Shown here: in pieces, positions 35,743 to 43,930 of the stretch | Numbering within the stretch: position 1 is the first letter of the stretch | Layout: the number at the start of each line of letters is the position of its first letter | NCBI RefSeq assembly: GCF_006152065.1 | Contig: NZ_VDFW01000004.1 | Coordinates: 62,001-126,000 of the forward strand | Direction: 5' to 3' | Length of the DNA stretch: 64,000 nt | Source: Amycolatopsis alkalitolerans | GTDB lineage: Bacteria; Actinomycetota; Actinomycetes; Mycobacteriales; Pseudonocardiaceae | Notes under the pieces: model-generated | Told to the model about the DNA's origin: nothing | The model's input: only the letters and a program-made list of their open reading frames with translations | The model's database searches: none | Translations under genes and position numbers: made by a program

Positions 35743-36279
35743 ATGACCACCGTCGAGAACGCGCTGAAAATCGACGCCGCGGGCCTGGACAGGCTCTCCT
35801 GTACCGCCAAGGACGACCCGAGCGCGGGCAAGAAGGTTCTCAAGGCCACGACGGTGTGCGAGACCGGATTCCGCAACATGACCTACGTGCGTGACCTGGC
35901 GCCGATGCTGGTCGGCGAACCGCCGGCGTTGCTGGGCGACGACGCCGCGCCGAACCCGTCGGAGACCGCGCTGGCGGCGCTGGGGTCCTGCATCTCGGTC
36001 GGCATGCTGGCCAACGCCACCCACCGCGGCGTCACGCTCACCAAGATCGAGGTCCAAATGGAGGGTGACATCGACATCTCCGCGGTGTGGGGTGTCGGCG
36101 ACGTCCCGGACGACAAGGTGCCGGGTTTCACCGACGTGCGCTGCACGGTGACTCTCGCGGGCGACGCCGACGACGCGACGCTTCGGGAGATCCACGACAA
36201 CGCGATCAAATGGTCGCCCGTGGTCAACACCTTCCGGCGGCCGGCCGCGGTGGAGTCGTCGCTGGTCGTCGGCAGCTGA
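35743..36279 (+). CDS. OsmC-family protein
   Basis: The 178-residue protein contains 'CETGFRNMTYVRDLAPMLVG', 'NPSETALAALGSCISVGMLA' with the conserved Cys, and 'DVRCTVTLAGDADDATLREI'. OsmC proteins reduce organic hydroperoxides or act on thiol compounds through a two-cysteine centre; here one Cys sits in 'GSC' and another in 'TVCETG'. ATG 35743 follows GAGGAG closely. It is the first gene of the cyanase operon, 16 bases before cynS. Confidence 0.82.
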   Translation: MTTVENALKIDAAGLDRLSCTAKDDPSAGKKVLKATTVCETGFRNMTYVRDLAPMLVGEPPALLGDDAAPNPSETALAALGSCISVGMLANATHRGVTLTKIEVQMEGDIDISAVWGVGDVPDDKVPGFTDVRCTVTLAGDADDATLREIHDNAIKWSPVVNTFRRPAAVESSLVVGS

Positions 36280-36295
36280 CCCGGGGAGCCGCGGA

Positions 36296-36766
36296 ATGCA
36301 CAAGCCACTGACCAAACAGGACGTCGCCGAGCAGATCCGGTTCACCCGCGCCCGCAAGGGGATCAGCTGGCAGCAGCTGGCCGAGGCGATCCACCGCGAT
36401 CCGGTGTGGACGGTGGCCGCGCTGCTGGGCCAGCACCCGGTGCCGGAATCCGAAGTGGCCGTTATCGCCGAACTGCTCGAACTGGACGCCGAGGCCGTTG
36501 TCGTACTGCAGATGGAACCCTATCGTGGAAATGGGGAATCCGTCCGCTCCGACCCGACGATCTACCGATTCCACGAAGCGCTCGAGGTCTACGGATCCGC
36601 GATCAAGGAATTGATCCACGAGGAGTTCGGCGACGGAATCATGAGCGCCATCAATTTCCAGGTGAGCGTGCAGCGGCGCACCGACCCCGGCGGCGACCGC
36701 GTGGTCGTCGTCTTCGACGGGAAGTTCCTCGACTACGCGTGGAAGCACGCGGCGCAGGAGGGCTGA
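36296..36766 (+). CDS. cynS: Cyanate hydratase (cyanase)
   Basis: This 156-residue enzyme converts cyanate and bicarbonate to ammonia and CO2. It has the N-terminal helical domain ('FTRARKGISWQQLAEAIHRD') and the C-terminal catalytic domain with 'TIYRFHEALEVYGSAIKELI', which holds the active-site Arg and Glu, and 'GIMSAINF', which holds the catalytic Ser. Length and motifs match the family. GGGGAG lies eight bases before ATG 36296. It sits in an operon with an ACAD-fold protein and flavin reductase rather than with the usual cyn transporter genes. Confidence 0.93.
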   Translation: MHKPLTKQDVAEQIRFTRARKGISWQQLAEAIHRDPVWTVAALLGQHPVPESEVAVIAELLELDAEAVVVLQMEPYRGNGESVRSDPTIYRFHEALEVYGSAIKELIHEEFGDGIMSAINFQVSVQRRTDPGGDRVVVVFDGKFLDYAWKHAAQEG

Positions 36767-36767
36767 G

Positions 36768-37829
36768 ATGACACAGACCATCAGTTCCCCGGGGATCGAC
36801 GCCGGCCTGCTGGCCGACCTCGGCGCCCACGCCGGCGACCTCGACCGCGGCACCGCGAGTTCGCGGCGCGGCTTCCGGGCGCTGGGGGCGGCGGGCCTGC
36901 TCGGCCTCGGCGCCCCGGCCAATGCCGACGGGCGGCTGCCCGAGATGGCGGAGATCGTCCGCGAGATCTCCGGAGTCTGTATGAGCACCGGGTTTTCGCT
37001 GTGGGCAGATCGGATGGTGGTGGAGTTCCTGCGCACCGCCGGCACCCCGTTCGCCACCGAGACGGTGCGGCCCCTGCTGGACGGCGAATCGCTCGGCGTT
37101 TCCGCGATGGCCACCGCGTTCAAGGACGCCGCCGGATGCGGCAGCCTCGAACTGACCGCGGCGGAGGCCGGCGGCGGGTATGTGGTTTCCGGGCCGATCC
37201 GGTGGGCGAGCAACCTGCACCCGGATTCGATGATGGTCACCGCCGTCCGCACCGGCGGCGGCGAGAAGCTGGTGGTCGCGTTGCCGCTGAACGCTCCGGG
37301 CGTGACCGTGGGCGATCACTTCGACCTGCTCGCGATGGGCAGCACGGCCTCGTCGTACCTGCGGCTCGACGAGGTGCGTGTCCCGGCCGAGCAGGTGCTG
37401 TCCGCGGATTTCGACGGATTCCTCGCCGCGGTCCGCCCCACGTTCCTGGTGCTGCAGTCGGCGATGTGCCTTGGCCTGGCCCGGACCGGCATCGAGCAGG
37501 CCCGCACCGGGCTCACCGGGATCAACTCGGTGTTCAGCGCCGAGGTGGACGTGGTGGCCGGGAAACTCGCGCTCGCCGAGACGACACTGGCGAGCCTGGC
37601 GGCGGCGGTCGGCGGGAACGAACCGCCCACCAAGAAGACGCTGCTGTCGCTGCGCCTCACCGCGGCCGAACTGGCCACGGCCAGCACCGCGCTGGAGATC
37701 CGGACGGCGGGCGGCAAGGGCTACGCCAGCAACACCCCGGCCAGCCGCCGCTACCGGGAGGCGGCGTTCATCCCCGTCCAGTCACCGTCCGAGGCCCAGC
37801 TGCGCTGGGAGCTCGCGGCGTGCCCGTGA
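36768..37829 (+). CDS. Acyl-CoA-dehydrogenase-fold flavoprotein (possible FMN-dependent monooxygenase)
   Basis: The 353-residue protein has the ACAD layout: an N-terminal helical domain, the middle segment 'VSAMATAFKDAAGCGSLELT' with 'YVVSGPIRWASNLHPDSMMV', and the C-terminal helical domain ending 'GGKGYASNTPASRRYREAAF'. It is shorter than typical ACADs, and I see no clear catalytic Glu in the usual position. With a flavin reductase two genes further on, it may be the oxygenase of a two-component flavin monooxygenase of the DszC kind. It starts one base after the cynS stop. Confidence 0.68.
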   Translation: MTQTISSPGIDAGLLADLGAHAGDLDRGTASSRRGFRALGAAGLLGLGAPANADGRLPEMAEIVREISGVCMSTGFSLWADRMVVEFLRTAGTPFATETVRPLLDGESLGVSAMATAFKDAAGCGSLELTAAEAGGGYVVSGPIRWASNLHPDSMMVTAVRTGGGEKLVVALPLNAPGVTVGDHFDLLAMGSTASSYLRLDEVRVPAEQVLSADFDGFLAAVRPTFLVLQSAMCLGLARTGIEQARTGLTGINSVFSAEVDVVAGKLALAETTLASLAAAVGGNEPPTKKTLLSLRLTAAELATASTALEIRTAGGKGYASNTPASRRYREAAFIPVQSPSEAQLRWELAACP

Positions 37830-38452
37830 CCAGCGGCCGGGCGGGGACGGGGCCGGCTCCCGGAACGGAGACCGCGCATCAGGTCGGCGGCGTCCCGCTG
37901 GCCGACCTGGTACGCGACTTCCACCCGCAGATGGTCAGCTTCGCCCGCACGCTGGTCGCCTCCCCGGCCGCGGCCGAGGAGGCGGCGCAGGAAGCGTGGG
38001 TGCAGGTCCTGCAGGCCGGCGATTCGTTCGAGGGCCGCTCGTCGGTGGCGACCTGGCTGTTCGGCATCGTCAAGCGCACCGCGTCCCGGCACCGGCAGCG
38101 AGAGTCCCGGATCCGCGCGCACGAGCTGCTGCCGGACGACGACACCGACCCGTTGGCCGGCCGGATCCATCCCGCGGGGCATCCGGAGGCCGGGCACTGG
38201 CGCGACCCGCCGTCCAAACGGTTCCTGCCCGAGGACGGAACGATCGCGCGCGAGCTGACCGAGCACCTGCACGCCGCGCTGGAGGCGCTGCCGCCGCGGC
38301 AGCGCCGGCTGGTGATCCTTCGCGATCTCATCGGCATGTCCGCCGACGAGGTCGCCGAGGTGCTCGCGATCTCCGGCCAGGCCCAGCGGGCTCTGCTCTA
38401 CCGCGCTCGCGGAAACCTCCGCGCCGAATTGGAGAGGCGCTACATCCGATGA
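37820..38452 (+). CDS. ECF RNA polymerase sigma factor
   Basis: The 210-residue sigma factor has region 2 ('LVRDFHPQMVSFARTLVASP', 'AEEAAQEAWVQVLQ', 'SVATWLFGIVKRTASR') and region 4 ('LEALPPRQRRLVILRDLIGM' ... 'VAEVLAISGQAQRALLYRAR'). A linker of about 55 residues separates them. GTG 37820 has GGGAG eight bases upstream and overlaps the ACAD stop; GTG 37826 is possible. The downstream zf-HC2 gene encodes its probable anti-sigma factor. Embedding in the operon suggests positive feedback on the same genes. Confidence 0.85.
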   Translation: MPVTSGRAGTGPAPGTETAHQVGGVPLADLVRDFHPQMVSFARTLVASPAAAEEAAQEAWVQVLQAGDSFEGRSSVATWLFGIVKRTASRHRQRESRIRAHELLPDDDTDPLAGRIHPAGHPEAGHWRDPPSKRFLPEDGTIARELTEHLHAALEALPPRQRRLVILRDLIGMSADEVAEVLAISGQAQRALLYRARGNLRAELERRYIR

Positions 38453-38727
38453 TTGAGCAAGATCACGACCTGGCCGCGGCCCCGCCGCTGGACTGCGCCG
38501 ATTTCGTGCTGATGGTCGACGACCTCGTCGACTCCGATCCGCACCAGTGGGGCGCGATCGTGCGCCGTCACCTGCGGGACTGCCCGCCGTGCCAGGTCTA
38601 TCTGGAGCAGATGCACGACCTGCGCGTGCTGCTCGGACAGGCGTACGACGCGGAGAAGCTCAGCGACGAGCACGTCCGGAGCGTCCTGACCGCGATCCAC
38701 GCCATCAGGAAGGACCTCGGCCGATGA
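38449..38727 (+). CDS. Anti-sigma factor with zinc-finger (zf-HC2)
   Basis: The 92-residue protein has the HxxxCxxC zinc motif in 'RRHLRDCPPCQVYLEQM' and a following helix that would bind the sigma factor. It has no membrane helix, so it is a soluble ZAS-type anti-sigma factor that could sense thiol stress by zinc release. It overlaps the sigma gene and the flavin reductase gene by four bases each. Confidence 0.82.
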   Translation: MIEQDHDLAAAPPLDCADFVLMVDDLVDSDPHQWGAIVRRHLRDCPPCQVYLEQMHDLRVLLGQAYDAEKLSDEHVRSVLTAIHAIRKDLGR

Positions 38728-39260
38728 GTGGAATCTCCGTCCTGGCCGCGCAACACACCATCGGCGATCCTGTCGACGACGCTTCGATGCGGCACGTGAT
38801 GGGCGCTTTCCCGTCCGGAGTCACGGTGTTGACCACCTGCGCGGGCGAACACCCGGTGGGGATGACCATCAGCTCGTTCGCCTCGGTGTCGATCGACCCG
38901 CCGCTGCTGCTCCAATGCGTGTCCCGGTCCGCCGGGTGCCTGCCCGCCTACCGGATCGGGCGGCCGGTCGTGGTGAACGTGCTCGCCTGCGATCAGGCCG
39001 GCCTCGCCCGGCGTTTCGCGGGCCGGCACGAGGACCGGTTCGCCGGTGTCGCGTTCGGGTTCGAGGCCGGGGGCGCGCCGGTCCTCGACCGGACCGCGGC
39101 CTGGGCCGGCGGCACCGTGGACCGCATCTACGACGCCGGTGATCACGTGATTCTGCTGATCCGGGTCCGCGAAGTGCGGCGCAGCGACCGGAAACCGCTG
39201 CTGTACCACTCCGGGCGGATGTACGACTGGACGACCGCCACCGCCGCTATCGACACCTGA
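38724..39260 (+). CDS. Flavin reductase (HpaC/NAD(P)H:FMN type)
   Basis: The 178-residue split-barrel protein contains 'MRHVMGAFPSGVTVLTTCAG', 'PVGMTISSFASVSIDPPLLL' and 'VNVLACDQAGLARRFAGRHE', all typical of flavin reductase components of two-component monooxygenases. ATG 38724 overlaps the anti-sigma stop (ATGA). The likely partner is the ACAD-fold protein two genes upstream. Confidence 0.88.
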   Translation: MSGISVLAAQHTIGDPVDDASMRHVMGAFPSGVTVLTTCAGEHPVGMTISSFASVSIDPPLLLQCVSRSAGCLPAYRIGRPVVVNVLACDQAGLARRFAGRHEDRFAGVAFGFEAGGAPVLDRTAAWAGGTVDRIYDAGDHVILLIRVREVRRSDRKPLLYHSGRMYDWTTATAAIDT

Positions 39261-39285
39261 TCCCATTCCCGGAAGGACCTCGACG

Positions 39286-40131
39286 ATGTCCCAGTCCGTC
39301 CTGTCTCCGCCCCTGCCGGAGGAGATCCTGTCCGATCCGTTCGAGCCGTTCAGCGTCGGCGACATGGTGCGCCGGATCGCCGACGTGGCGATCGAGAAGG
39401 CCGCCCAGCCCGGCGCGTTCTTCGTGCGGTCGCTGGTGGCCGGCGCGATGGTCGCCTTCGGTGTGCTGCTGTCGCTGGTCGTGAGCACCGGGGTGCGTAC
39501 ACCTGGCGTCGCCGCCCTGCTGATGGGGCTGGCCTTCGGGATGTCCTTCGTGCTCATCCTCGTCTCAGGCATGTCGCTGATCACCGCGGACATGGCCGCC
39601 GGGGCGCTCGCGGTACTGCAACGCCGGATGAGCGCGGGCAGCTACCTGAGGCTGCTCGTGCTCGGTTTCCTCGGCAACGTCGTGGGAGCGCTCGTGTTCA
39701 CCGCGGTCTGCGCCGCGGCCGGAGGCCCGTACCTCGGCGCCTTCGCCGCACACGCCGCCGCTGTCGGCGCGGCGAAGGCCACCCAGCCGTTCTGGACGGC
39801 GGTGCTGCTCGCGGTGCTGTGCACCTGGTTCCTGCAGACCTCGATGTGCCTGTATTTCAAGGCGCGCAGCGATGTCGCGCGCATGGGCTTCGCCTTCTAC
39901 GGTCCCTTCGGATTCGTCATCGCCGGGACGCAACACGTGATCGCCAACGTGGGTTTCCTCGGGCTGCCGCTCCTGCTGTCGGTCTTCCACGACACCGATC
40001 CGGGCGCCGTCACCTGGGGAGCGCTGGCGGCGAACCTGTGTGTCACCACGGTCGGGAATCTCGTCGGCGGCGCGCTGTTCGTGGCCCTGCCGTTCCAGGC
40101 CATCGCCTGGCTGCAGCAGCGGGTCCGGTGA
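39286..40131 (+). CDS. Formate/nitrite transporter (FNT) family channel
   Basis: The 281-residue membrane protein has six helices and FNT-like segments ('GAFFVRSLVAGAMVAFGVLL', 'ADMAAGALAVLQRRMSAGSY', 'GTQHVIANVGFLGLPLLL'). The 'GTQHVIAN' motif replaces the usual G-F-E-H-S-I-A-N and keeps the central His. FNT members carry small anions such as formate, nitrite or hydrosulfide, so cyanate, thiocyanate or sulfide are conceivable cargos here. It is the last gene of the cyanase operon. Confidence 0.85.
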   Translation: MSQSVLSPPLPEEILSDPFEPFSVGDMVRRIADVAIEKAAQPGAFFVRSLVAGAMVAFGVLLSLVVSTGVRTPGVAALLMGLAFGMSFVLILVSGMSLITADMAAGALAVLQRRMSAGSYLRLLVLGFLGNVVGALVFTAVCAAAGGPYLGAFAAHAAAVGAAKATQPFWTAVLLAVLCTWFLQTSMCLYFKARSDVARMGFAFYGPFGFVIAGTQHVIANVGFLGLPLLLSVFHDTDPGAVTWGALAANLCVTTVGNLVGGALFVALPFQAIAWLQQRVR

Positions 40132-40696
40132 ACCAAGCCTGCCCGCGCGTGGAGCAGCCCCCGGTGGCCGCCGTGAACCGGCCGTAGTCGGTCGCCATCA
40201 GGCCCCGGAAGATCATCTCGCCGTTGCCGAGACTGAGCGCCGGCCGCGGATCGGGCACGCGCGGGTCGGTCGGCACGATCCCGGCACTCCCGCTGCGTCC
40301 GAATAGCGGCTTTTCACTGATACGCACGAAAAATCATCAACGCCAGTATAAGTCCTAATCGGATTGTCGGGAAAACGTCGTAACTGTGCCATAAATCCGA
40401 ATTCTGGTCGCCGGGGATGTGCTGGGGACTTGACAACGACCATCGCGCGGCGGAACCTATGCCCGCTCGGTTGGAACGTTCATAGCCCTGATCGGTTTTG
40501 AACGTTCATATTCGGCCCATGACCCCCGGGTCACCCATTCGCAAGGAGGCGGAGGGCTTTGGTCAGGCGACAATGCGCGGCCTCGATGGCTCCCTCTCCC
40601 AGGCCGTTCATGGCGGGTCCAGTCGGCGCGGGAACAGTGCGGTAGATGGCAGTCGGAAAGAGGCCGCCCAGCCGGGCGGCCGGAGGGAGTACATAG
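40132..40696. other. Intergenic region with two GAACGTTC sites
   Basis: This lies between the FNT gene and the ABC importer. Its right half holds the operator pair at 40474-40507. A minus-strand frame at 40043-40327 ('LSLGNGEMIFRGLMATDYGR') overlaps the FNT gene end and is not supported. No other gene is seen. Confidence 0.4.
40474..40507. promoter_or_regulatory. Two LacI-type operators (GAACGTTC core)
   Basis: GAACGTTC occurs at 40474-40481 and 40500-40507 in the near-identical contexts TTGGAACGTTCATA and TTTGAACGTTCATA, 26 bp apart. The core is palindromic. A related site lies before the debranching gene (47130-47144), and a LacI regulator is encoded between these units. Confidence 0.6.
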
Positions 40697-41998
40697 ATGA
40701 TCCGTCGCGGAACTCTGGCGTGTGGAGCGGTCGCCCTGACAACCGCGCTCCTCCTCTCCGCATGCGGCGGTGGTGCGAGCAGCGGCAGCGGTACGGCCAC
40801 CACCGGAGCGCTCACCGGCCGCGGTCCGATCACCTTCGCCACCGGCAAGGACACCTCGGGCAACCTGGACAAGCTCGTCAACACCTGGAACACGCAGCAT
40901 CCCACCGAGAACGTGCGCGTGGTCGAGCTTCCGGAGTCGGCCGATGACCAGCTCCAGCAGATGGTGCAGAACGCGCAGATCAAATCGGACGCGTTCAGCG
41001 TGCTGGACATGGACGTGACCTGGACGGCGGAATTCGCCGCGCACCGGTGGATCGACCAGCTACCGCAGGACCAGCTCAACCTGCCGAACTACCTGCCGTC
41101 CGCGGTGGCGACCGGAAAGTACCGGGGCAACCTGTACGCGATGCCGTTCAAGTCCAACGGCGGCCTGCTCTTCTACCGGAAGGATCTGCTGCAGCAGGCC
41201 GGTGTTCAGCAGCCGCCGAAGACCTTCGCGGACATGTTCGCCGACTGCCAGAAGGTGATGGCGCTGCCGCAGGCGGCCGGGATGGGCTGCTACGCCGGGC
41301 AGTACGCCAAGTACGAGGGGCTGACGGTCAACTTCTCCGAGGCCGTCGACTCGGCCGGTGGCAGCGTCTTCGACGACAACGGCAACCCCACAGTGGACAC
41401 GCCGCAGGCGAAGACCGCGCTGAACACCCTGGTGCAGGCGTTCAAGAGCGGTTCGATTCCCAAGGACGCGATCACCTACAAGGAGGAGGACAGCCGCCGC
41501 GCGTTCGAGGCCGGGAAGCTGGTCTTCCAGCGGCAATGGCCGTACGGCTGGGCGCTGGGCAACAAGGCGGGTTCGTCGCAGGTCGCCGGCAAGTTCGACG
41601 TCGCGCCGCTGCCCGGTATCACCGGCCAGGGTGTGTCCACCCTCGGCGGGTACAACCTCGCGATCTCCGCGTTCACCAAGAACAAGGCCACGGCGCTCGA
41701 TTTCATCAAGTACCTGACTTCGGCCGATGCGGAGAGGTCGAATCTCCTCGCCACGTCCGAGGCGCCGACCCTGACCGCGCTGTACAACGACCAGACGCTG
41801 ACCAAGAAGTTCCCCTACCTGCCGACGCTCCAGCAGTCGATCGAGACCGCGAAGCCGCGGCCGCAGGCGGTCAGCTACGGCGACGTTTCCTCGGCGATCC
41901 AGGAATCCGTGTACGCCGCCTTGACCGGGCAGAAGTCCACGGATCAGGCGCTGAGCGAGCTGCAGCAGAAACTCCAGCAGCTCACCCAGCAGAAGTAA
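40697..41998 (+). CDS. Sugar ABC transporter, solute-binding lipoprotein
   Basis: This 433-residue lipoprotein has a signal peptide with the lipobox 'LLLSACGGG' (Cys22) for membrane anchoring. The mature protein has the fold of family 1 sugar-binding proteins: 'LVNTWNTQHPTENVRVVELP', 'AMPFKSNGGLLFYRKDLLQQ', and a closing segment 'EDSRRAFEAGKLVFQRQWPY'. It is the first gene of the importer operon, downstream of two LacI-like operators. The substrate is probably an alpha-glucoside or maltodextrin given the debranching enzyme nearby (inference). Confidence 0.88.
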   Translation: MIRRGTLACGAVALTTALLLSACGGGASSGSGTATTGALTGRGPITFATGKDTSGNLDKLVNTWNTQHPTENVRVVELPESADDQLQQMVQNAQIKSDAFSVLDMDVTWTAEFAAHRWIDQLPQDQLNLPNYLPSAVATGKYRGNLYAMPFKSNGGLLFYRKDLLQQAGVQQPPKTFADMFADCQKVMALPQAAGMGCYAGQYAKYEGLTVNFSEAVDSAGGSVFDDNGNPTVDTPQAKTALNTLVQAFKSGSIPKDAITYKEEDSRRAFEAGKLVFQRQWPYGWALGNKAGSSQVAGKFDVAPLPGITGQGVSTLGGYNLAISAFTKNKATALDFIKYLTSADAERSNLLATSEAPTLTALYNDQTLTKKFPYLPTLQQSIETAKPRPQAVSYGDVSSAIQESVYAALTGQKSTDQALSELQQKLQQLTQQK

Positions 41999-42065
41999 GC
42001 GGTTTCCCGGCCGGGCACGCCCCCGTGGTGCCCGGCCGGTCCGCTGATCCCCGAGGAGACAGTCG

Positions 42066-43073
42066 TTGACGACCACGAAGACCGCGGCCCTGCCGGCGCG
42101 GCCGCCCACGCGTGCCCGCAGTACCGGCCGGCGCGAAGCCGGCCGGCTCGCTGCTTTACTGCTTTCCCCCACCTTCGCCGTGCTGGCACTGGTGATCGCC
42201 TATCCGTTGTTCGCCGCCCTGGGTGACTCGCTGTACCAGCAAGGCCAGGGACTGGATGCGAACGGCTTCGTCATCTCCGGCGACAAGTTCGTGGGCCTGC
42301 GCAACTTCACCGAGATCTTCGCCGGCGCCAACGCCGACCGGTTCTGGGGCGCGTTCGCCAACACGACGTTCTTCACGGTGGTCACCGTCTCCATCGAGGT
42401 GGTCATCGGGATGGCGATGGCCCTGGTCATGCACCACACGCTGCGTGGCCGCGGGCTGGTCCGGGCCAGCGTGCTGGTGCCCTGGGCCGTGCCCACCGCG
42501 GTGTCGGCCCTCTTGTGGCGCTGGATGTTCCAGGGCGACGGCGTCGTGAACGCCATCGTCGGCAAGCAGGTGCTGTGGGACACCGAAGGCTGGCAGGCCA
42601 AGTTCGCGGTGATCATCGCGGACACCTGGAAGACCGCGCCGTTCGTCGGGCTGCTGGTGCTGGCCGGGCTGCAGATCATCCCCACCGAACTGTACGAGGC
42701 GGCCCGGGTGGACGGCGCCGGAGCGTGGCGGCAGTTCTGGCGGATCACGCTGCCGCTGGTGAAACCCGCGTTGCTGGTCGCCGTCCTGTTCCGCATCCTC
42801 GACGTGCTGCGCATGTTCGACCTGCCCTTCGTGCTCATCGGCGACCAGATGCACTCCACGGAGACACTGTCCATGCTTGCTTGGGACGAGGCCACGAACC
42901 TCCACTTCGGACCGGCCGCGGCCTACGCGACGCTGCTGTTCCTTTACGTCGTGGTGGTCGCGTTCGTGTTCGTCAAACTGCTCGGCGCGGACGTGATCGG
43001 CGAGGCCCGCGCCGTCCGGGCTCGGGAAAAGAGGAAGGTCGTGCCCGCGCGAGGAAAGGCGGTGCCGGCATGA
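42066..43073 (+). CDS. Sugar ABC transporter permease (MalF-like)
   Basis: The 335-residue permease has six helices and an EAA loop 'ELYEAARVDGAGAWRQFWRI' followed by 'TLPLVKPALLVAVLFR'. The start is TTG 42066, directly at the expected position. A basic N-terminal segment precedes the first helix. It overlaps the second permease gene by four bases. Confidence 0.88.
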   Translation: MTTTKTAALPARPPTRARSTGRREAGRLAALLLSPTFAVLALVIAYPLFAALGDSLYQQGQGLDANGFVISGDKFVGLRNFTEIFAGANADRFWGAFANTTFFTVVTVSIEVVIGMAMALVMHHTLRGRGLVRASVLVPWAVPTAVSALLWRWMFQGDGVVNAIVGKQVLWDTEGWQAKFAVIIADTWKTAPFVGLLVLAGLQIIPTELYEAARVDGAGAWRQFWRITLPLVKPALLVAVLFRILDVLRMFDLPFVLIGDQMHSTETLSMLAWDEATNLHFGPAAAYATLLFLYVVVVAFVFVKLLGADVIGEARAVRAREKRKVVPARGKAVPA

Positions 43074-43900
43074 GCGCCGTCCGGCGGGCCGGGCGGCTGC
43101 GCTATGTCGGTGTGGCCGTCATCGTCGTCTATTGCCTGGCACCGTTCTACTGGATGGCGGTGTCCGCGTTCCGCCGTCCCACCGATCAGTTCTCCCTGTC
43201 CCCGCTGCCGCATCCGTGGTCGGTGGCCAACTTCACCGCGGTGTTCAAACCGGACGTCGGTTTTGGACGGTCGCTGCTGAACAGCATCGTGGTCGCGGGG
43301 ACCACGACCGGGCTGACCCTGCTGGTCGGCACCCTCGCCGCCTACACGCTGGCGAGGCTGGAGTTCCGGTTCAAGACCGCGGCCGCCGCGGTGATCATCG
43401 CGACGTCGATGTTCCCCGGGATCTCGCTGATCGTGCCGCTGCTCAAGCTGTTCACGAACATCGGCTGGATCAACACGTATCAGGCGATGATCCTGCCCAG
43501 CCTCTCCTTCGTGCTGCCACTGGCGGTGTGGAACCTGAGCACGTTCTTCCGGCAGATGCCGAAGGAACTGGAACAGGCGGCCATGGTCGACGGCTGCACC
43601 AGGGGACAGGCCTTCTGGAAGGTCATCGTCCCGCTGGCCGCGCCCGGTATCTTCACTACCGCGATCATCGCGTTCATCGCGGCCTGGAACGAGTTCATCA
43701 TCGCGCTGTCCATGGTGAACGACCGGAGCATGCAGACCGCCACGGTCGCGATTTCCCGGTTCACCGGCGCGTACGGATTCGACCAGCCGTTCGGCACGCA
43801 GATGGCCGCGGGCGTCATCGTGACCGTGCCGCTCGTCGTCATGGTGCTGCTGTTCCAGCGCCGCATCATCGCAGGCCTGACCGCCGGCGGAGTCAAATAG
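43070..43900 (+). CDS. Sugar ABC transporter permease (MalG-like)
   Basis: This 276-residue permease has six helices and the EAA loop 'KELEQAAMVDGCTRGQAFWK' then 'VIVPLAAPGIFTTAII'. ATG 43070 overlaps the stop of the first permease. No ATPase gene is in the operon, so a shared MsiK-type ATPase encoded elsewhere is expected, as in other actinomycetes. Confidence 0.88.
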   Translation: MSAVRRAGRLRYVGVAVIVVYCLAPFYWMAVSAFRRPTDQFSLSPLPHPWSVANFTAVFKPDVGFGRSLLNSIVVAGTTTGLTLLVGTLAAYTLARLEFRFKTAAAAVIIATSMFPGISLIVPLLKLFTNIGWINTYQAMILPSLSFVLPLAVWNLSTFFRQMPKELEQAAMVDGCTRGQAFWKVIVPLAAPGIFTTAIIAFIAAWNEFIIALSMVNDRSMQTATVAISRFTGAYGFDQPFGTQMAAGVIVTVPLVVMVLLFQRRIIAGLTAGGVK

Positions 43901-43901
43901 G

Positions 43902-43930
43902 CCGTTCCCCTTACCCGGGCGGGGAAACGG
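43902..43930. terminator. Bidirectional hairpin between convergent genes
   Basis: CCGTTCCCC (43902-43910) and GGGGAAACGG (43921-43930) can pair with one bulge. The site overlaps the LacI stop and follows the permease stop, so it may serve both transcripts. There is no T tract. Confidence 0.4.

Noticed and set aside
40043..40327. Minus-strand 94-residue frame overlapping the FNT gene end
   Set aside because: The first ~60 residues look vaguely protein-like, but there is no ribosome site and the rest is antisense to the FNT gene.
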